A DNA stretch of 64,000 nt. It comes from Mycolicibacterium arabiense (GTDB lineage: Bacteria; Actinomycetota; Actinomycetes; Mycobacteriales; Mycobacteriaceae). The position numbers and the translations under genes are program-made. Every line of letters begins with the position of its first letter. The first letter of the stretch is position 1. The stretch is taken from contig NZ_AP022593.1 in the NCBI RefSeq assembly GCF_010731815.2, forward strand, positions 682,001-746,000. The letters are read 5' to 3'. Below the pieces are notes generated by a model. The model saw only the letters and a program-made list of their open reading frames with translations, did no database searches and was not told the origin of the DNA. Below, piece after piece: positions 46,394 to 61,455 of the stretch.

Positions 46394-48172
46394 TCAGGCG
46401 GTTTGGCCCGCGTCCTGCAGCGCGTGGTCCCGCGCAGCCTCGAGCAGTTCGCGCGCGTGCGCGCGCCCGCTGTCCGACTCCCCCAAACCCGCGAGCATGC
46501 GCGCCAATTCGGCCACCCGCGCGTCGTCGTCGAGCCTGCGGACCTCGCTCGACTTTCCCCGTCCGCCGGTGCTGTCCACCATCAGGTGGACGTCGGCGTA
46601 CGCAGCCACCTGCGGCAGGTGGGTCACCACGATCACCTGGTGCGTCCGCGCGAGCCGGGCCAGACGCCGGCCGATCTGCACGGCTGCCCGGCCGCCGACG
46701 CCAGCATCGACTTCGTCGAACACCATCGTGGTGCCCTCCGCCGACTTGGCGAGCACGACCTCCAGCGCGAGCATCACCCGCGACAGCTCACCGCCCGACG
46801 CGCTCTTGGACAGCGGCAGCGCATCCGACCCCGAGTGCGGCGTGAAGCCGAATTCGACCGCGTCGACGCCGTGATGGCCGGCGTGCACGATCTCCCCGGT
46901 GGGCAGCGTGAGCGGCGCCGAGTCGTCGGCCCGCGCGGGCATCGGCGACACCGAGATGGAGAACCCCGCCCCGGTCATCGCGAGACCCGCGAGTTCGGCC
47001 GTGACGGCCTTGGCCAGCGCCTTCGCCGCCTTGGTACGTGTCTTGGTGATCGCGACGGCAGCGGTCACGACCGCGCCCTCCAGTTCGGTGACGCGCTGCG
47101 CCAGCGTGGCCAACGCCTCCTCCGACACGTCGAGCTGCTGCACGCGGCGCCGCGCGTCCTCCGCCCACGCCAGCACGCCGTCGATGTCGGCTGCGTACTT
47201 GCGGGTGAGTGCGCGCAACTCCCCCTGCCGGGCCAGCTTCGTCTCCAAGGTGCTTGCGTCGCTGGGCAATTCGGACAGGAAGTCGCCGAGTTCGGTTGCC
47301 ACGTCACCGATCACGGCCATTGCCTCGGTCAGGCGGTCGCCGAGTGTCCGCAGCGCAGCGTCGTCGGTGGCGCTCAGCGCGGCCTTGGCCTGGCCCACGC
47401 CGTCGGCGGCCGACGTGCCCTCGGCTGCCGGTTCGTCCACCGGTCCTGCCAGCGCCGTGCGCGCCACCAATGCGGCATCGCGGACGGCGTCGAGTTCGGA
47501 GAGCCTGCGGATGTCGTTGACGAGCGCCTCGTCCTCCCCCGGCAGGGGCGCCACGGAGTCGATCTCCTGCAGACCGAACTGCAGCCGGTCCGCCTCCTGC
47601 GCCATCTCCCGGGCCCGTTGCCTGCGGTCGGCGAGATCGCGCCGCGCCGTCAGCCACGCCTCCCGCGCACTGCGGTAGCGGCTCAGCGCCGACTCGACGT
47701 CGACGAACCGGTCGAGCGCAACGAGCTGTTCGTCGGGCCGCATCAACCGCAGCTGATCGTTCTGCCCGTGCAGGGCCAGCAATTCGGTGGTGAACGTGCT
47801 GAGTGACTTCGCCGGAACGCTGCGGCCGCCAAGATACGCCCGGGACGGGCCGTCGCGACTCACCGAGCGTGCGGCGATGACGCTGCCGTCGTCGTCACGC
47901 ACCGCGCCCGACGCGTCGAGCACCTCGTCGATGCGGGCGGCGACGTCGGGAGTCAGGTCGTCGGTGCTGAACCGTCCCTCGACGACGGCGCGGTCGGAAC
48001 CCGACCGCACGCGGTTGGCGTCCGCGCGTGCACCGCCGAGCAGATGCAGACCCGTGACGACCATGGTCTTGCCGGTGCCGGTCTCGCCCGTCAACACCGT
48101 CAGCCCGCGGTCGAACTCCGCGGTGGCCGCGTTGATGGCGCCCAACGCCTCGATGCGTATCTCGGAGAGCAC
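46394..48172 (-). CDS. recN: DNA repair protein RecN
   Basis: A protein of about 592 residues. [20 protein letters not shown] leads to the Walker A GETGTGKTMVVTGLHLLGG; a long coiled-coil middle follows; the C-terminus has the signature SASGGELSRVMLALEVVL and Walker B TMVFDEVDAGVGGRAAVQIG. It is an SMC-like ATPase for double-strand break repair. The GTG at 48172 shares its G with the nadK TAG, so the two are coupled. Confidence 0.95.
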   Translation of the reverse strand: MLSEIRIEALGAINAATAEFDRGLTVLTGETGTGKTMVVTGLHLLGGARADANRVRSGSDRAVVEGRFSTDDLTPDVAARIDEVLDASGAVRDDDGSVIAARSVSRDGPSRAYLGGRSVPAKSLSTFTTELLALHGQNDQLRLMRPDEQLVALDRFVDVESALSRYRSAREAWLTARRDLADRRQRAREMAQEADRLQFGLQEIDSVAPLPGEDEALVNDIRRLSELDAVRDAALVARTALAGPVDEPAAEGTSAADGVGQAKAALSATDDAALRTLGDRLTEAMAVIGDVATELGDFLSELPSDASTLETKLARQGELRALTRKYAADIDGVLAWAEDARRRVQQLDVSEEALATLAQRVTELEGAVVTAAVAITKTRTKAAKALAKAVTAELAGLAMTGAGFSISVSPMPARADDSAPLTLPTGEIVHAGHHGVDAVEFGFTPHSGSDALPLSKSASGGELSRVMLALEVVLAKSAEGTTMVFDEVDAGVGGRAAVQIGRRLARLARTHQVIVVTHLPQVAAYADVHLMVDSTGGRGKSSEVRRLDDDARVAELARMLAGLGESDSGRAHARELLEAARDHALQDAGQTA

Positions 48173-49095
48173 TACTGTCCGCGCCAACCCGTGACCGGCA
48201 ACCGGAACTTCCGCACCAGGCGGTCGGTGAACGGCGCACTGTCCAATCGGATCCACTTGAGCGGCGTTCCGCACCGGGTCACCTCGAGGCGGCCTCCCGC
48301 CGGCACCTGCATCTCGCGGCGACCGTCGCAGAACACCATCGCGTCATAACCGCCGGCTTCGACCTCGATCGCGATCGCGGCATCCGGGCTGGTGACCATC
48401 GGCCGCGCGAACAGCGCATGCGCATTGTTCGGCACGACGAGGATCGACTCGAGGTCCGGCCACAGGATCGGTCCGCCCGCAGAGAACGCATACGCCGTCG
48501 ACCCGGTCGGCGTCGACACCAGCACGCCGTCGCACCCGAATGCCGAGACCGGCCGTCCGTCGACCTCGAGCACGACGCCGAGGACGCCAAGCCGCGGGCC
48601 CTTCTCCAGGCTGGCCTCATTGAGCGCCCAGCCGCGTTGCGCGATCTTGCCGTCGACGCGCACGGCGACGTCGAGTGTCATGCGTTCCTCGACCCGGTAG
48701 TCACGCTGGATGACGTGCTCCAGCACGCTGTCGAGCGCGTCGGCCTCGGCTTCGGCGAGGAAGCCGATCCGGCCGAGGTTGACCCCGAGCACCGGGATCT
48801 CCACGTTGCGTGCCAGTTCGGCTGCCCGCAGGAAGGTTCCGTCGCCACCCAGGACGAGCACCAGCTCGCACCCCTCGGCGGCCCGCTCATCGGCGTCGAC
48901 GACCCCGCTGTCCAGACCCCACTCCGTCGGGTCATGCGGCGCCAGCCGCATGGATCCACGGTCGACGGCCTCGGCCGCGAGCACCCGCAGGGCCACCCCG
49001 TTGTCGCGGAGCACCTTCTCGACCCGGCGCGCGGTCTCCGTCGCGTCGTCGCGGCCGGTGTGCACCACGAGCAGAACAGTGCGTTCGGTGGTCAC
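48172..49095 (-). CDS. nadK: NAD kinase
   Basis: A 307-residue enzyme. The [13 protein letters not shown] motif and [14 protein letters not shown] are the NAD-kinase signature, and [21 protein letters not shown] the second. It phosphorylates NAD (mycobacterial forms can use polyphosphate) to NADP. It sits in the tlyA-nadK-recN operon with 4-bp and 1-bp overlaps. Confidence 0.96.
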   Translation of the reverse strand: MTTERTVLLVVHTGRDDATETARRVEKVLRDNGVALRVLAAEAVDRGSMRLAPHDPTEWGLDSGVVDADERAAEGCELVLVLGGDGTFLRAAELARNVEIPVLGVNLGRIGFLAEAEADALDSVLEHVIQRDYRVEERMTLDVAVRVDGKIAQRGWALNEASLEKGPRLGVLGVVLEVDGRPVSAFGCDGVLVSTPTGSTAYAFSAGGPILWPDLESILVVPNNAHALFARPMVTSPDAAIAIEVEAGGYDAMVFCDGRREMQVPAGGRLEVTRCGTPLKWIRLDSAPFTDRLVRKFRLPVTGWRGQ

Positions 49096-49898
49096 TGGGG
49101 CCCCTTCTCGACTGCGTTACGGACGGCCGCGTCGAGCGCGGCACCGTCCAGCGATTCCGGCGCGGGCGTCCGCAGCCGGAGGAAGAACTCGACGTTGCCG
49201 GACGGCCCGGGTAACGGGCTGGACGTCACATCGACTGCGGGCCAGCCCAGTTCAGCGGCCCGGCGCGCGACGGTCAGAACGGCGTCGATCCGCAGTTCGG
49301 GATCGCTCACCACGCCACCCTGACCGACCCGCTCCCTGCCGACCTCGAATTGCGGCTTCACCATGGGAACGATATCGGCGTCCGGGGACGCGCACGACGC
49401 GAGCGCGGGTAGCACCGTCGTCAGCGAGATGAACGACAGGTCCGCGACGACCAGGTCGACCGGTCCGCCGATCATCTCCGTGGTGAGGTTGCGGACGTTC
49501 GTACGCTCGACGACCGTGACGCGATCGTCGGAGCGCAGCGACCACGCGAGTTGCCCGTATCCGACGTCGGCCGCCACGACCTCTACGGCGCCGCGGTCGA
49601 GTAGTACCTCGGTGAACCCTCCGGTCGACGCACCCGCATCGAGGCACCGGCGGCCGGTGACGTCGATGCCGAACGCGTCCAGAGCGCCGATCAGCTTGTG
49701 CGCTCCGCGCGACACCCACGTCCGTTCGTCCTCGGCCACGGTGAGGCGGGCGTCGAGTGCCACCGCAGTCGCCGGCTTCGCGGCCGGTATGCCGTCGATC
49801 CGGACTCTGCCTGCGCCGATCAATTCGGCCGCCTGCTGCCGCGACCGTGCCAGACCACGTCTGACCAGTTCGGCGTCGACCCGGGCACGACGAGTCAC
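49092..49898 (-). CDS. tlyA: 16S/23S rRNA 2'-O-methyltransferase TlyA
   Basis: A 268-residue protein. The N-terminal S4 domain is [22 protein letters not shown]; the methyltransferase part has [20 protein letters not shown] and [13 protein letters not shown]. TlyA methylates 16S and 23S rRNA in mycobacteria, and its loss gives capreomycin resistance. A GTG start overlaps the small protein's stop by 4 bp. Haemolysin naming of homologues is historical. Confidence 0.95.
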   Translation of the reverse strand: MTRRARVDAELVRRGLARSRQQAAELIGAGRVRIDGIPAAKPATAVALDARLTVAEDERTWVSRGAHKLIGALDAFGIDVTGRRCLDAGASTGGFTEVLLDRGAVEVVAADVGYGQLAWSLRSDDRVTVVERTNVRNLTTEMIGGPVDLVVADLSFISLTTVLPALASCASPDADIVPMVKPQFEVGRERVGQGGVVSDPELRIDAVLTVARRAAELGWPAVDVTSSPLPGPSGNVEFFLRLRTPAPESLDGAALDAAVRNAVEKGPQ

Positions 49899-50074
49899 GC
49901 GCCTCCGCTCACCTGGCCACGCTCGACCGACTCCAAGGCCTGAACCAACAGGTCGTGCGCTTCTTCCAGGCGCACGGCGATGGCTTCCACGTCCGCGCCG
50001 GGGGCATGGGCTGCGGGCAGATCAGCGAGCAGCGCCTCGATCTCCACCCGAATCTGATCGGGGTCGGTACTCAT
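49895..50074 (-). CDS. Small conserved protein in the tlyA operon (Rv1693-like)
   Basis: A 59-residue protein (MSTDPDQIRVEIEALLADLP..., RLEEAHDLLVQALESVER), helical and acidic, matching the position and size of Rv1693. The ATG at 50074 and the 4-bp overlap with tlyA support it. Its function is unknown. Confidence 0.8.
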   Translation of the reverse strand: MSTDPDQIRVEIEALLADLPAAHAPGADVEAIAVRLEEAHDLLVQALESVERGQVSGGA

Positions 50075-50103
50075 GTCGACTCTCACGCTAGCCGATGCGG
50101 CCG

Positions 50104-51102
50104 TCAGACCAGCGACCAGCGTTCCAGCGCCTGCCGCGCCACGTCGTCCCCTGCGTCGACGACGAACCCGGGCTCGATGCCCGATTCCCACACCGCACTG
50201 GCGACGGCGCGCACCACCGTCAGTGAATCGTCGGTTGCGGAACCCTTCGCATGGACGGTGACCCGATCGCCATCGACGTCGACGCGCCACGCCGGATGCG
50301 GCGCGACGCGCAGTGTGTCGGCGTCGTCGTGCAAGGACCGCAGGTCGGCTCCGAGGTAGTCGGGGCGCTCTCGGGGGACGGCGCGCACCATCTCCGGTGC
50401 CGTGCTCACGCCGGTGAGCACCATGAGGCTTGGCAGCCCCGCGGCATTGGCGCCAGATATGTCGGTGTCCAGGCGGTCGCCGACCACCAGCGGCGACTCG
50501 AATCGTCCGCGGGCCAGTGCATCGTTGAGCAGGGTCGGCTCCGGCTTACCGGCCACCTGGGGATCCTGGTCGGTGGCGGTCCGCAGCGCAGCGACCATCG
50601 AGCCGTTTCCCGGCAGCAGGCCCCGTTCCGATGGCAGGGTGCGGTCGACGTTCGCGGCGACCCACGTCGCGCCGGAGCGGATGGCGAGCGCGGCCTCGGC
50701 AAGGTTCGCCCAGCCGGTCTCGGGTGAGTGTCCCTGCACGACGGCCGCGGGGTCGTCGGTCGCTTCGCGCACCGGTACGAGCCCGACGTTGCTCATCTCG
50801 TCGGCGAGCGCATCGGTGCCGATCACCAGAACCCGTGCACCCGAGGGCAATTGAGACGCCAGCAGCTTCGCGGCACTCTGTGCGCTCGTCACCACGTCGT
50901 CGGCATCGGCGACGAAGCCCATCTCGTTGAGGTGCTTGGCCACGTCGCCGGGTGCGCGGGAGGCGTTGTTCGTGACGAACAATGCCCGACCCGTCACCGA
51001 CGCGAGGGTCTCGACGGACCCCTCGGTCGCCTGGTGGCCACGGAAGACGGTGCCGTCGAGATCGAGGAGCAGGCAGTCGTGTTGCTCGGCGAGAGTCGTC
51101 AC
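50104..51102 (-). CDS. HAD-IIA family phosphatase
   Basis: A protein of 332 residues. CLLLDLDGTVFRGH holds the catalytic Asp pair, FVTNNASRAPGDVAKHLNEMG the second motif, AGKPEPTLLNDALARG the Lys, and LVVGDRLDTDISGANAAGLP the last. It is of the NagD/glycerol-phosphatase type; the M. tuberculosis homologue Rv1692 acts on glycerol 3-phosphate. The GTG at 51102 follows the TPR gene's stop by one base. The last 65 residues form an extra C-terminal domain. Confidence 0.92.
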   Translation of the reverse strand: MTTLAEQHDCLLLDLDGTVFRGHQATEGSVETLASVTGRALFVTNNASRAPGDVAKHLNEMGFVADADDVVTSAQSAAKLLASQLPSGARVLVIGTDALADEMSNVGLVPVREATDDPAAVVQGHSPETGWANLAEAALAIRSGATWVAANVDRTLPSERGLLPGNGSMVAALRTATDQDPQVAGKPEPTLLNDALARGRFESPLVVGDRLDTDISGANAAGLPSLMVLTGVSTAPEMVRAVPRERPDYLGADLRSLHDDADTLRVAPHPAWRVDVDGDRVTVHAKGSATDDSLTVVRAVASAVWESGIEPGFVVDAGDDVARQALERWSLV

Positions 51103-51103
51103 C

Positions 51104-51925
51104 TCAGGAGAGCTCCGTGATGCGTTCCTCGGCATCGGTGAGCCCTTCGAGGTCGGCAGCTGCGGCGTGGATGAACCACTGCAGGGCATCCGCCGTCCGG
51201 CCCAGTTCGAGGAGTGTGTCGGCATAGACGTAGAACAGTCGCGCGGCGGTCTGGCCGGTACGCGTGGAATCCAGTGGCGGCGACGACAGCCCCGCCAACG
51301 CCTGTTCGTGCTGACCCAGATCGGAGCGTGCTCCCGCGACGACGATCCGGAGTTCGTCGGCGTCGTCACCGGTCAGCGCGGCCGCCTCGGGGGTACGGGA
51401 CAGTTCGACAGCCCGTTCCGGTCGGCCGACGCCGCGCTCGCAGTCGGCGATCAACGGCAGGAGCGCCGACTTGCTGCCCATGCGGCGGGCGGCGCGGAAC
51501 TCCGAGAGCGCCTGGGCCCAGTCGCCACAGTGGTAGGCCGCGATGCCCACGGCCTCACGCACGGCGGCAATCCGGCCTGCACGGCCACGGGCCGCCTGCG
51601 CGTGCTCGAGCGCCTTCTGCGGGTTCTCCTCGAGGAGATCGCCGGCTGCGACCAGATGGCGGGCGACGTAGTCGGCAGTCGACTTGTCCAGGGTGAGCAG
51701 TTCGCTGCGCACGTCGGGGGCGAGCTGCTTGGCCTCGATCTGTGGCGGCAGGGCAGGGCCCGACCGTTCCCCCGAATCTCCGTCGGAGCGCGGCTGATTC
51801 GGCCGGGCTCGATTCGGGCCGGACGAACGGGGGGCGCCACGGGAATCACGCTGTGGCCGGCGAGGCCCACCCGATCCCGAGGGACGCTGCGACCGTCGGT
51901 CACCGCCTTGCCTGTCTTGGGCCAC
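51104..51925 (-). CDS. Tetratricopeptide-repeat protein (Rv1691-like)
   Basis: A protein of 273 residues. After a basic, Pro/Arg-rich tail (MAQDRQGGDRRSQRPSG..., QPRSDGDSGERSG) come TPR-like helices: ALEHAQAARGRAGRIAAVRE, WAQALSEFRAARRMGSK, HEQALAGLSSPPLD and DTLLELGRTADALQWF. GTG at 51925 has AGGAAGG 6 bp upstream and is preferred over the frame start at 51973. It begins the tlyA operon. It is probably a scaffold; its partner is unknown. Confidence 0.85.
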   Translation of the reverse strand: MAQDRQGGDRRSQRPSGSGGPRRPQRDSRGAPRSSGPNRARPNQPRSDGDSGERSGPALPPQIEAKQLAPDVRSELLTLDKSTADYVARHLVAAGDLLEENPQKALEHAQAARGRAGRIAAVREAVGIAAYHCGDWAQALSEFRAARRMGSKSALLPLIADCERGVGRPERAVELSRTPEAAALTGDDADELRIVVAGARSDLGQHEQALAGLSSPPLDSTRTGQTAARLFYVYADTLLELGRTADALQWFIHAAAADLEGLTDAEERITELS

Positions 51926-52028
51926 GTGATGCCTTCCTACTTCTCGCGCTTCTCCGCCGAGCTTACGGTTCATTCAGCCGGCTGGCGATGACGGCCCATT
52001 TCTTGATTCGAATTCGAATGCAGAAATG

Positions 52029-52063
52029 CCAGTGGCCCCCAATCTTGGATTGGGGGCCACTGG
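52029..52063 (-). terminator. rRNA operon terminator hairpin
   Basis: CCAGTGGCCCCCAATC pairs perfectly with GATTGGGGGCCACTGG around a 3-base loop, 14 bp after the end of 5S rRNA. A 16-bp perfect stem is unusually strong. Only a short T-rich stretch follows, as is common in mycobacteria. Confidence 0.9.
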
Positions 52064-52076
52064 GCTTAAATGGGTG

Positions 52077-52189
52077 TTCGGCGGTGTCCTACTTTTCCGC
52101 CCGGAAGGGCAGTATCATCGGCGCTGGCAGGCTTAGCTTCCGGGTTCGGGATGGGTCCGGGCGTTTCCCTGCCGCTATTACCGCCGTAA
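52077..52189 (-). rRNA. rrf: 5S ribosomal RNA
   Basis: About 113 bases on the minus strand starting TTACGGCGGTAATAGCGGCA and including CCCATCCCGAACCCGGAAGC and GCCTGCCAGCGCCGATGATA, the standard mycobacterial 5S. Ends are approximate by a few bases. Confidence 0.95.
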
Positions 52190-52311
52190 CTCTATTCTTT
52201 TGCAGCCCCAGGTGTTTTTGGTGGTGGGGTGTGGTCTGTTCGATATCGTGGATGTGCGTGGTTGCGAACGCGTTGTGGTGCTTACACGATTTTCCCTTGA
52301 TGGGTTTGTGT

Positions 52312-57419
<5,108 letters not shown>

Positions 57420-57733
57420 AACAACCCAACCAAAGTCAGGTGCAGTGCAAATCAGAGAAATCCGATCAGACAAAAGACACCAAAAACTGGCATCCAAAAA
57501 ACATCCACACCCCCCAAACGAGAAAAAAGGGGCATGACCAAACAACAAACAAAAACCACCAAACACACTATTGAGTTCTCAAACAACACACCCGTTTCGA
57601 CCGCGCAACGAACCGCGGCTAAAAGCCGCTGATCGGTACTGCGGGCGAAGAGGACCCCCACCGAAGTGTGGGCTTCCCTCTGGGAGTCTGCCGCGCTCCC
57701 CGGTCCGGAGACCGTGTCGCGGCGACCTGAGAT
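57420..57733 (-). promoter_or_regulatory. rRNA leader with antitermination/processing element
   Basis: The transcribed leader contains TTGTTTGAGAACTCAA around 57571-57590 (minus strand), the conserved mycobacterial leader element seen in boxA/boxB-type antitermination and RNase III processing regions, followed by T/G-rich sequence. A hairpin AGCGGCTTTTAGCCGC lies upstream. No gene is present. Confidence 0.7.
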
Positions 57734-57762
57734 AAGTTACGTCAGTGGAAACTCGGAGTCAA
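57734..57762 (-). promoter_or_regulatory. Probable rRNA promoter
   Basis: On the minus strand TTGACT (57757-57762) and TAACTT (57734-57739) are separated by 17 bases, close to the SigA-type pattern of mycobacterial rrn promoters, about 315 bp before the 16S start. Other start points in the leader are possible. Confidence 0.65.
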
Positions 57763-57915
57763 ATCGCCTGCTAGTCGCGATTTTTGGCGGCCGGCACGCG
57801 GCCACTCCCGGGCTCACTTCGAACTCATCCGATCGGGCCTCTCGACCCAACCGAGGTGTTCAACGGACGCACACTCCCCCGTGTTCCCGAGCCGGCGAGA
57901 TCGACGTCACTCGAC

Positions 57916-57957
57916 CGTTCATCCGATGCGCTGCACTGTTCACCCGATGCGCTGCAC
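57916..57957 (-). repeat. 21-bp tandem duplication at the tyrS stop codon
   Basis: Two 21-bp copies differing at two positions cover the last codons and stop of tyrS. The unit encodes VQRIG and TGA; the second copy adds an in-frame reserve stop at 57919-57921 behind the first at 57940-57942. Confidence 0.75.
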
Positions 57958-59223
57958 TCCCGCGATGTTCCGCTTGCCGCGGCGCAGCACCAGCCACCGA
58001 CCGTGCAAGAAGTCCGTCGGCTGCGGCGTCCATTCGTCGGTGTCGATCCGAATGTTGTTGACGTACACGCCACCTTCGGCGACGGTCCGGCGCGCAGCGC
58101 CCTTGCTCGCAGACAGACCGGTTTCCACCAGGAGATCGGTGATGGAGTCAGGCCCGTCCGGTGCGAGTTCCGCGACCTGGTCGTTGCCCGCCTCGCGCAA
58201 CGCGGCGGCCAGCGTTCCCTCGTCGAGGTCGGTGAGTTCGGCACGTCCGAACAGAGCCTGGCTCGCGAGTTCGACGCCCTCGGTGGCGGCTTGCCCGTGC
58301 ACCAGAGTGGTCAGTTCCCGGGCCAGACGGCGTTGCGCAGCCCGCTCGTGTGGCCGGCTCCGGGTGGCCTCGTCGAGGTCGTCGATCTCCTCGCGCGACA
58401 GGAACGTGAACCACCGCAGGTAGGGAACGACGTCGGCGTCGGCAGCGTTGACGAAGTACTGGTACCACGCATACGGGCTGGTCAGCGCTGGATCGAGCCA
58501 GAGGTTCCCACCACCGGTGGACTTGCCGAACTTCTTGCCCTCCGAGTCGGTCACCAACGGCGTGGTCATCGCGTGCACGCTGGCGCCGGCCTTCTGGCGC
58601 ACCAGTCGCACGCCGGCGACGATGTTGCCCCACTGGTCGGAGCCGCCGATCTGCAGCGCACACCCGTGCCGCTGGTACAGCTCGACGTAGTCGTTGGACT
58701 GCAGCAGCATGTAGCTGAATTCGGTGTAGCTCATGCCGTCACCTTCGAGGCGGCGTCGCACGGTGTCCCGGTCGAGCATCACGTTCACCGAGAAGTACTT
58801 CCCGACGTCGCGCAGGAACTCGATGGCCGACAGCTGTCCCGTCCAGGTGAGATTGTTCTCGACCACGGCGCCGGTGGCCGACGAGTCGAACTCGACGAAC
58901 CGCTCCAGTTGGCCGCGGATTCTGTCGGCCCAGTCGGCCACGGTGTCGGCCGAGTTCATGATCCGTTCCCCGGTGTCGCGTGGATCGCCGATCATGCCGG
59001 TCGCACCGCCCGCCAACACGATGGGCCGGTGACCTGCCTGCTGGAACCGTCGCAGAGTCAGCAGGGGGACCAGATGTCCTGCATGCAGGCTGGGCGCCGT
59101 CGGATCGAATCCGGAATACAGGGTCAGCGGGCCCGCGGCGAGGTCGTTCGCCAATGCCTCGCGATCCGTCGACTGGGCGATCAGCCCGCGCCATTCCAGT
59201 TCATCGAGGATGTCGTCAGCCAT
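57940..59223 (-). CDS. tyrS: Tyrosyl-tRNA synthetase
   Basis: A protein of 427 residues. The class I signature is seen in [17 protein letters not shown] (HIGH-type HAGH) and [10 protein letters not shown] (KMSKS-type KFGKS). Tyrosine-binding DPTAPS and [20 protein letters not shown] follow. A C-terminal S4 domain ([18 protein letters not shown]) ends the protein. The start at 59223 (MADDILDEL) is preferred to 59241. rRNA genes begin 180 bp after its end. Confidence 0.96.
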   Translation of the reverse strand: MADDILDELEWRGLIAQSTDREALANDLAAGPLTLYSGFDPTAPSLHAGHLVPLLTLRRFQQAGHRPIVLAGGATGMIGDPRDTGERIMNSADTVADWADRIRGQLERFVEFDSSATGAVVENNLTWTGQLSAIEFLRDVGKYFSVNVMLDRDTVRRRLEGDGMSYTEFSYMLLQSNDYVELYQRHGCALQIGGSDQWGNIVAGVRLVRQKAGASVHAMTTPLVTDSEGKKFGKSTGGGNLWLDPALTSPYAWYQYFVNAADADVVPYLRWFTFLSREEIDDLDEATRSRPHERAAQRRLARELTTLVHGQAATEGVELASQALFGRAELTDLDEGTLAAALREAGNDQVAELAPDGPDSITDLLVETGLSASKGAARRTVAEGGVYVNNIRIDTDEWTPQPTDFLHGRWLVLRRGKRNIAGVQRIG

Positions 59224-59260
59224 GCGTCGATCTTCCCGCATCGCGCTTCGCGCACTGCAC

Positions 59261-59872
59261 TCAGTCGCTGGCTCCCGGCGCGGGCGCCCTGGGGCTGCGC
59301 CGGTACGCCGACACCTCGGGCCGACCCGACACCCAGTACCGCCACGGCCGGTCGGCGGCGGTGCTCACCCCGACCCGTGGCCCCGCGGCGGCGTCGAGCG
59401 GCACGCCGAGTTCGAGGCGCACCGCACCGTGCGGATCGAACAGGTCGATCCCGTTGTCCAGCAGCGTGATTCCCAGTGCCGAACACAAGTTTCCCGGGCC
59501 GCGGGCAAGCGCGACGGGCGTGACGGTCGGTCCACGCCGTGCGGCGGCCAGGGGTTCACCGTCCTCGATCACCGCGGCCCTGAGGAGCACCGCTCCCGCG
59601 ACGCCATCCTCGGCGCAGACGACGTTGGCGCAGACGTGGATGCCGTGGCTGCGGTAGGCATACAGCCTGCCGGGGGGCCCGAACATGACCGCACTGCGCG
59701 GCGTCGGTCCGCGAAACGAGTGGGCCGCGGAGTCCGGCCACGGCCCGTCGACCGGCCCGCCGTACGCCTCGGCCTCGACGATCACGGCCGCTACTCCGCG
59801 TCCGAGCAGACGGGCGCCGAGCAGGCGTCGCGCGGCCTCGCGGGGATCGGCGGGGACGTTCGTCGGACTCAC
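59261..59872 (-). CDS. mpg: 3-methyladenine DNA glycosylase
   Basis: A 203-residue AAG-type alkyl-base glycosylase. [20 protein letters not shown] holds the catalytic Glu, [20 protein letters not shown] the flipped-base Tyr region, and [16 protein letters not shown] the next block. It removes alkylated purines. The GTG at 59872 gives the length usual for Rv1688 homologues. It precedes tyrS by 37 bp. Confidence 0.93.
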   Translation of the reverse strand: MSPTNVPADPREAARRLLGARLLGRGVAAVIVEAEAYGGPVDGPWPDSAAHSFRGPTPRSAVMFGPPGRLYAYRSHGIHVCANVVCAEDGVAGAVLLRAAVIEDGEPLAAARRGPTVTPVALARGPGNLCSALGITLLDNGIDLFDPHGAVRLELGVPLDAAAGPRVGVSTAADRPWRYWVSGRPEVSAYRRSPRAPAPGASD

Positions 59873-59920
59873 TTCAGCGATTCTGCCGAGTCCATTGACA
59901 CGCCTTTCACTGGGGAGGAT

Positions 59921-59954
59921 ATTCATCTCATGATGAACTCATCATCTGATGAAT
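59921..59954. promoter_or_regulatory. 34-bp palindromic operator over the ABC exporter start codon
   Basis: ATTCATC, 2 bases, ATGATGA, 2 bases, then the mirrored TCATCAT, 2 bases, GATGAAT make 28 of 34 positions symmetric. It covers the ATG codons at 59930 and 59933 and lies between mpg and the exporter. A TetR repressor bound there would block transcription as well as translation start; the third gene of the operon encodes one. Confidence 0.75.
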
Positions 59955-60703
59955 TAATCGCAGGCACGTCGACTCCGGCGGTGGCGATCGAGCACCTGAC
60001 CGTCACCCGGGGTGGGCGCCTCGCCGTGGACGACCTGACCGTCGAGATCCCACGCGGCACGATCACCGGGCTGCTCGGTCCGTCCGGCTGCGGCAAGACG
60101 ACGCTCATGCGGTGCATCGTCGGCACCCAGCTGATCGCGTCCGGCACGGTCACGGTGCTCGATCACCCGGCCGGGTCGGCCGACCTGCGGGGACGCGTCG
60201 GCTACGTAACTCAGCAGGCGACGATCTACGACGACCTGCGGGTCGTGGACAACGTGCGCTACTTCGCCTCCCTGTACGGAACGGGAGCAGGGGCGGCCGA
60301 CGAGGCGATCGAATCGGTCGGCCTCGCCGATCATCGGACGGCGTCGTGCGCGAATCTCTCCGGCGGTCAACGCACCCGGGTTTCGCTGGCGTGCGCACTC
60401 GTCGCGCGACCGGAGCTGCTGGTACTCGACGAACCCACCGTCGGCCTCGATCCGGTGTTGCGGGTCGACCTCTGGCAGCGCTTCGGTGAGCTGGCGCGCG
60501 AAGGCACGACCCTGCTGGTGTCGAGCCACGTGATGGACGAAGCCGACCACTGCGGCGACCTGATCCTGATGCGCGAGGGCCGTCTGCTCGGCCACACCAC
60601 CCCCACCACACTGCGAGAGGACACGGGATGTCAGTCACTGGAGGAGGCGTTTCTGTCCGTCATCCGGCACAGCACCGGGCCCACCAGCGTCGCAGCCGGC
60701 TGA
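59930..60703 (+). CDS. ABC exporter ATP-binding protein
   Basis: A protein of 257 residues. Walker A is [20 protein letters not shown], the Q-loop [17 protein letters not shown], the signature [20 protein letters not shown] and Walker [14 protein letters not shown]. It is of the ABC-2/DrrA type. ATG at 59930 has GGGGAGG upstream; GTG at 59981 ([11 protein letters not shown]) is an alternative outside the operator. The homologue is Rv1687c. Drug or lipid export with the next gene is likely. Confidence 0.92.
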   Translation: MMNSSSDELIAGTSTPAVAIEHLTVTRGGRLAVDDLTVEIPRGTITGLLGPSGCGKTTLMRCIVGTQLIASGTVTVLDHPAGSADLRGRVGYVTQQATIYDDLRVVDNVRYFASLYGTGAGAADEAIESVGLADHRTASCANLSGGQRTRVSLACALVARPELLVLDEPTVGLDPVLRVDLWQRFGELAREGTTLLVSSHVMDEADHCGDLILMREGRLLGHTTPTTLREDTGCQSLEEAFLSVIRHSTGPTSVAAG

Positions 60704-61455
60704 GTCCCGCGGCGTACGTCGCGACGACCGTGCGCATCCTGCGCCAACTCTCTGGCGACCATCGCAGCGTCGCGATGATCCTGGTGGTGCCCAGTGCGGT
60801 CATCACGCTGCTGTACTTCATGTTCCAGAACGCACCGCACCGGCCGGGGACGCCGTCCCCGTTCGACAATGCGTGCCTGATCATGCTGGGCGTCTTCCCG
60901 CTGATCGTGATGTTTCTGATCACCTCGATCACGATGCAGCGGGAGCGGGTGTCCGGGACGCTCGAGCGCATCCTCACCACTCCCCTGCGCAGGCTCGATC
61001 TGCTCGCCGCCTACGGCACGGCATTCTCGATCGCCGCTGCGGCGCAGGCCACCTTGGCCTGCGTCGTCTCGTTCTGGCTGTTGGGCCTCGACACCGCGGG
61101 CAGCCCGGCGCTGGTGTTCGCCATCGCCATCGTCAACGCGATCCTCGGCGTGGGACTCGGTCTGCTGTGCAGCGCGTTCGCCCGCACCGAGTTCCAGGCC
61201 GTGCAGTTCATGCCCGTCGTCATCGCGCCGCAGTTGCTGCTGTGCGGCATCATCGTTCCCCGCGAGGCGCTGCCGGAATGGTTTAAGTGGATCAGCAACG
61301 CACTCCCCGCGAGCTATGCGCTCGAGGCGCTGCGCGAGGTGGGCGCGCACCCCGACCTCACCGGGACGGCGGCGCGTGACATCGCGGTGGTGGTCGGCTT
61401 CGCCGTCGTCGCCCTGGGTCTCGCAGCTGCCACGTTGCGACGAAGGACTCCGTGA
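60628..61455 (+). CDS. ABC-2 type permease
   Basis: Up to 275 residues with about six membrane helices: VAMILVVPSAVITLLYFMF, IMLGVFPLIVMFLITSITMQ, and QFMPVVIAPQLLLCGIIVPR. RERVSGTLERILTTPLRR is the cytoplasmic coupling motif of ABC-2 exporters. The start is uncertain: the ATG at 60628 overlaps the ATPase by 76 bp and internal starts up to MILVV (residue 50) are possible. It is the partner of the preceding ATPase (Rv1686c homologue). Confidence 0.9.
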   Translation: MSVTGGGVSVRHPAQHRAHQRRSRLSPAAYVATTVRILRQLSGDHRSVAMILVVPSAVITLLYFMFQNAPHRPGTPSPFDNACLIMLGVFPLIVMFLITSITMQRERVSGTLERILTTPLRRLDLLAAYGTAFSIAAAAQATLACVVSFWLLGLDTAGSPALVFAIAIVNAILGVGLGLLCSAFARTEFQAVQFMPVVIAPQLLLCGIIVPREALPEWFKWISNALPASYALEALREVGAHPDLTGTAARDIAVVVGFAVVALGLAAATLRRRTP

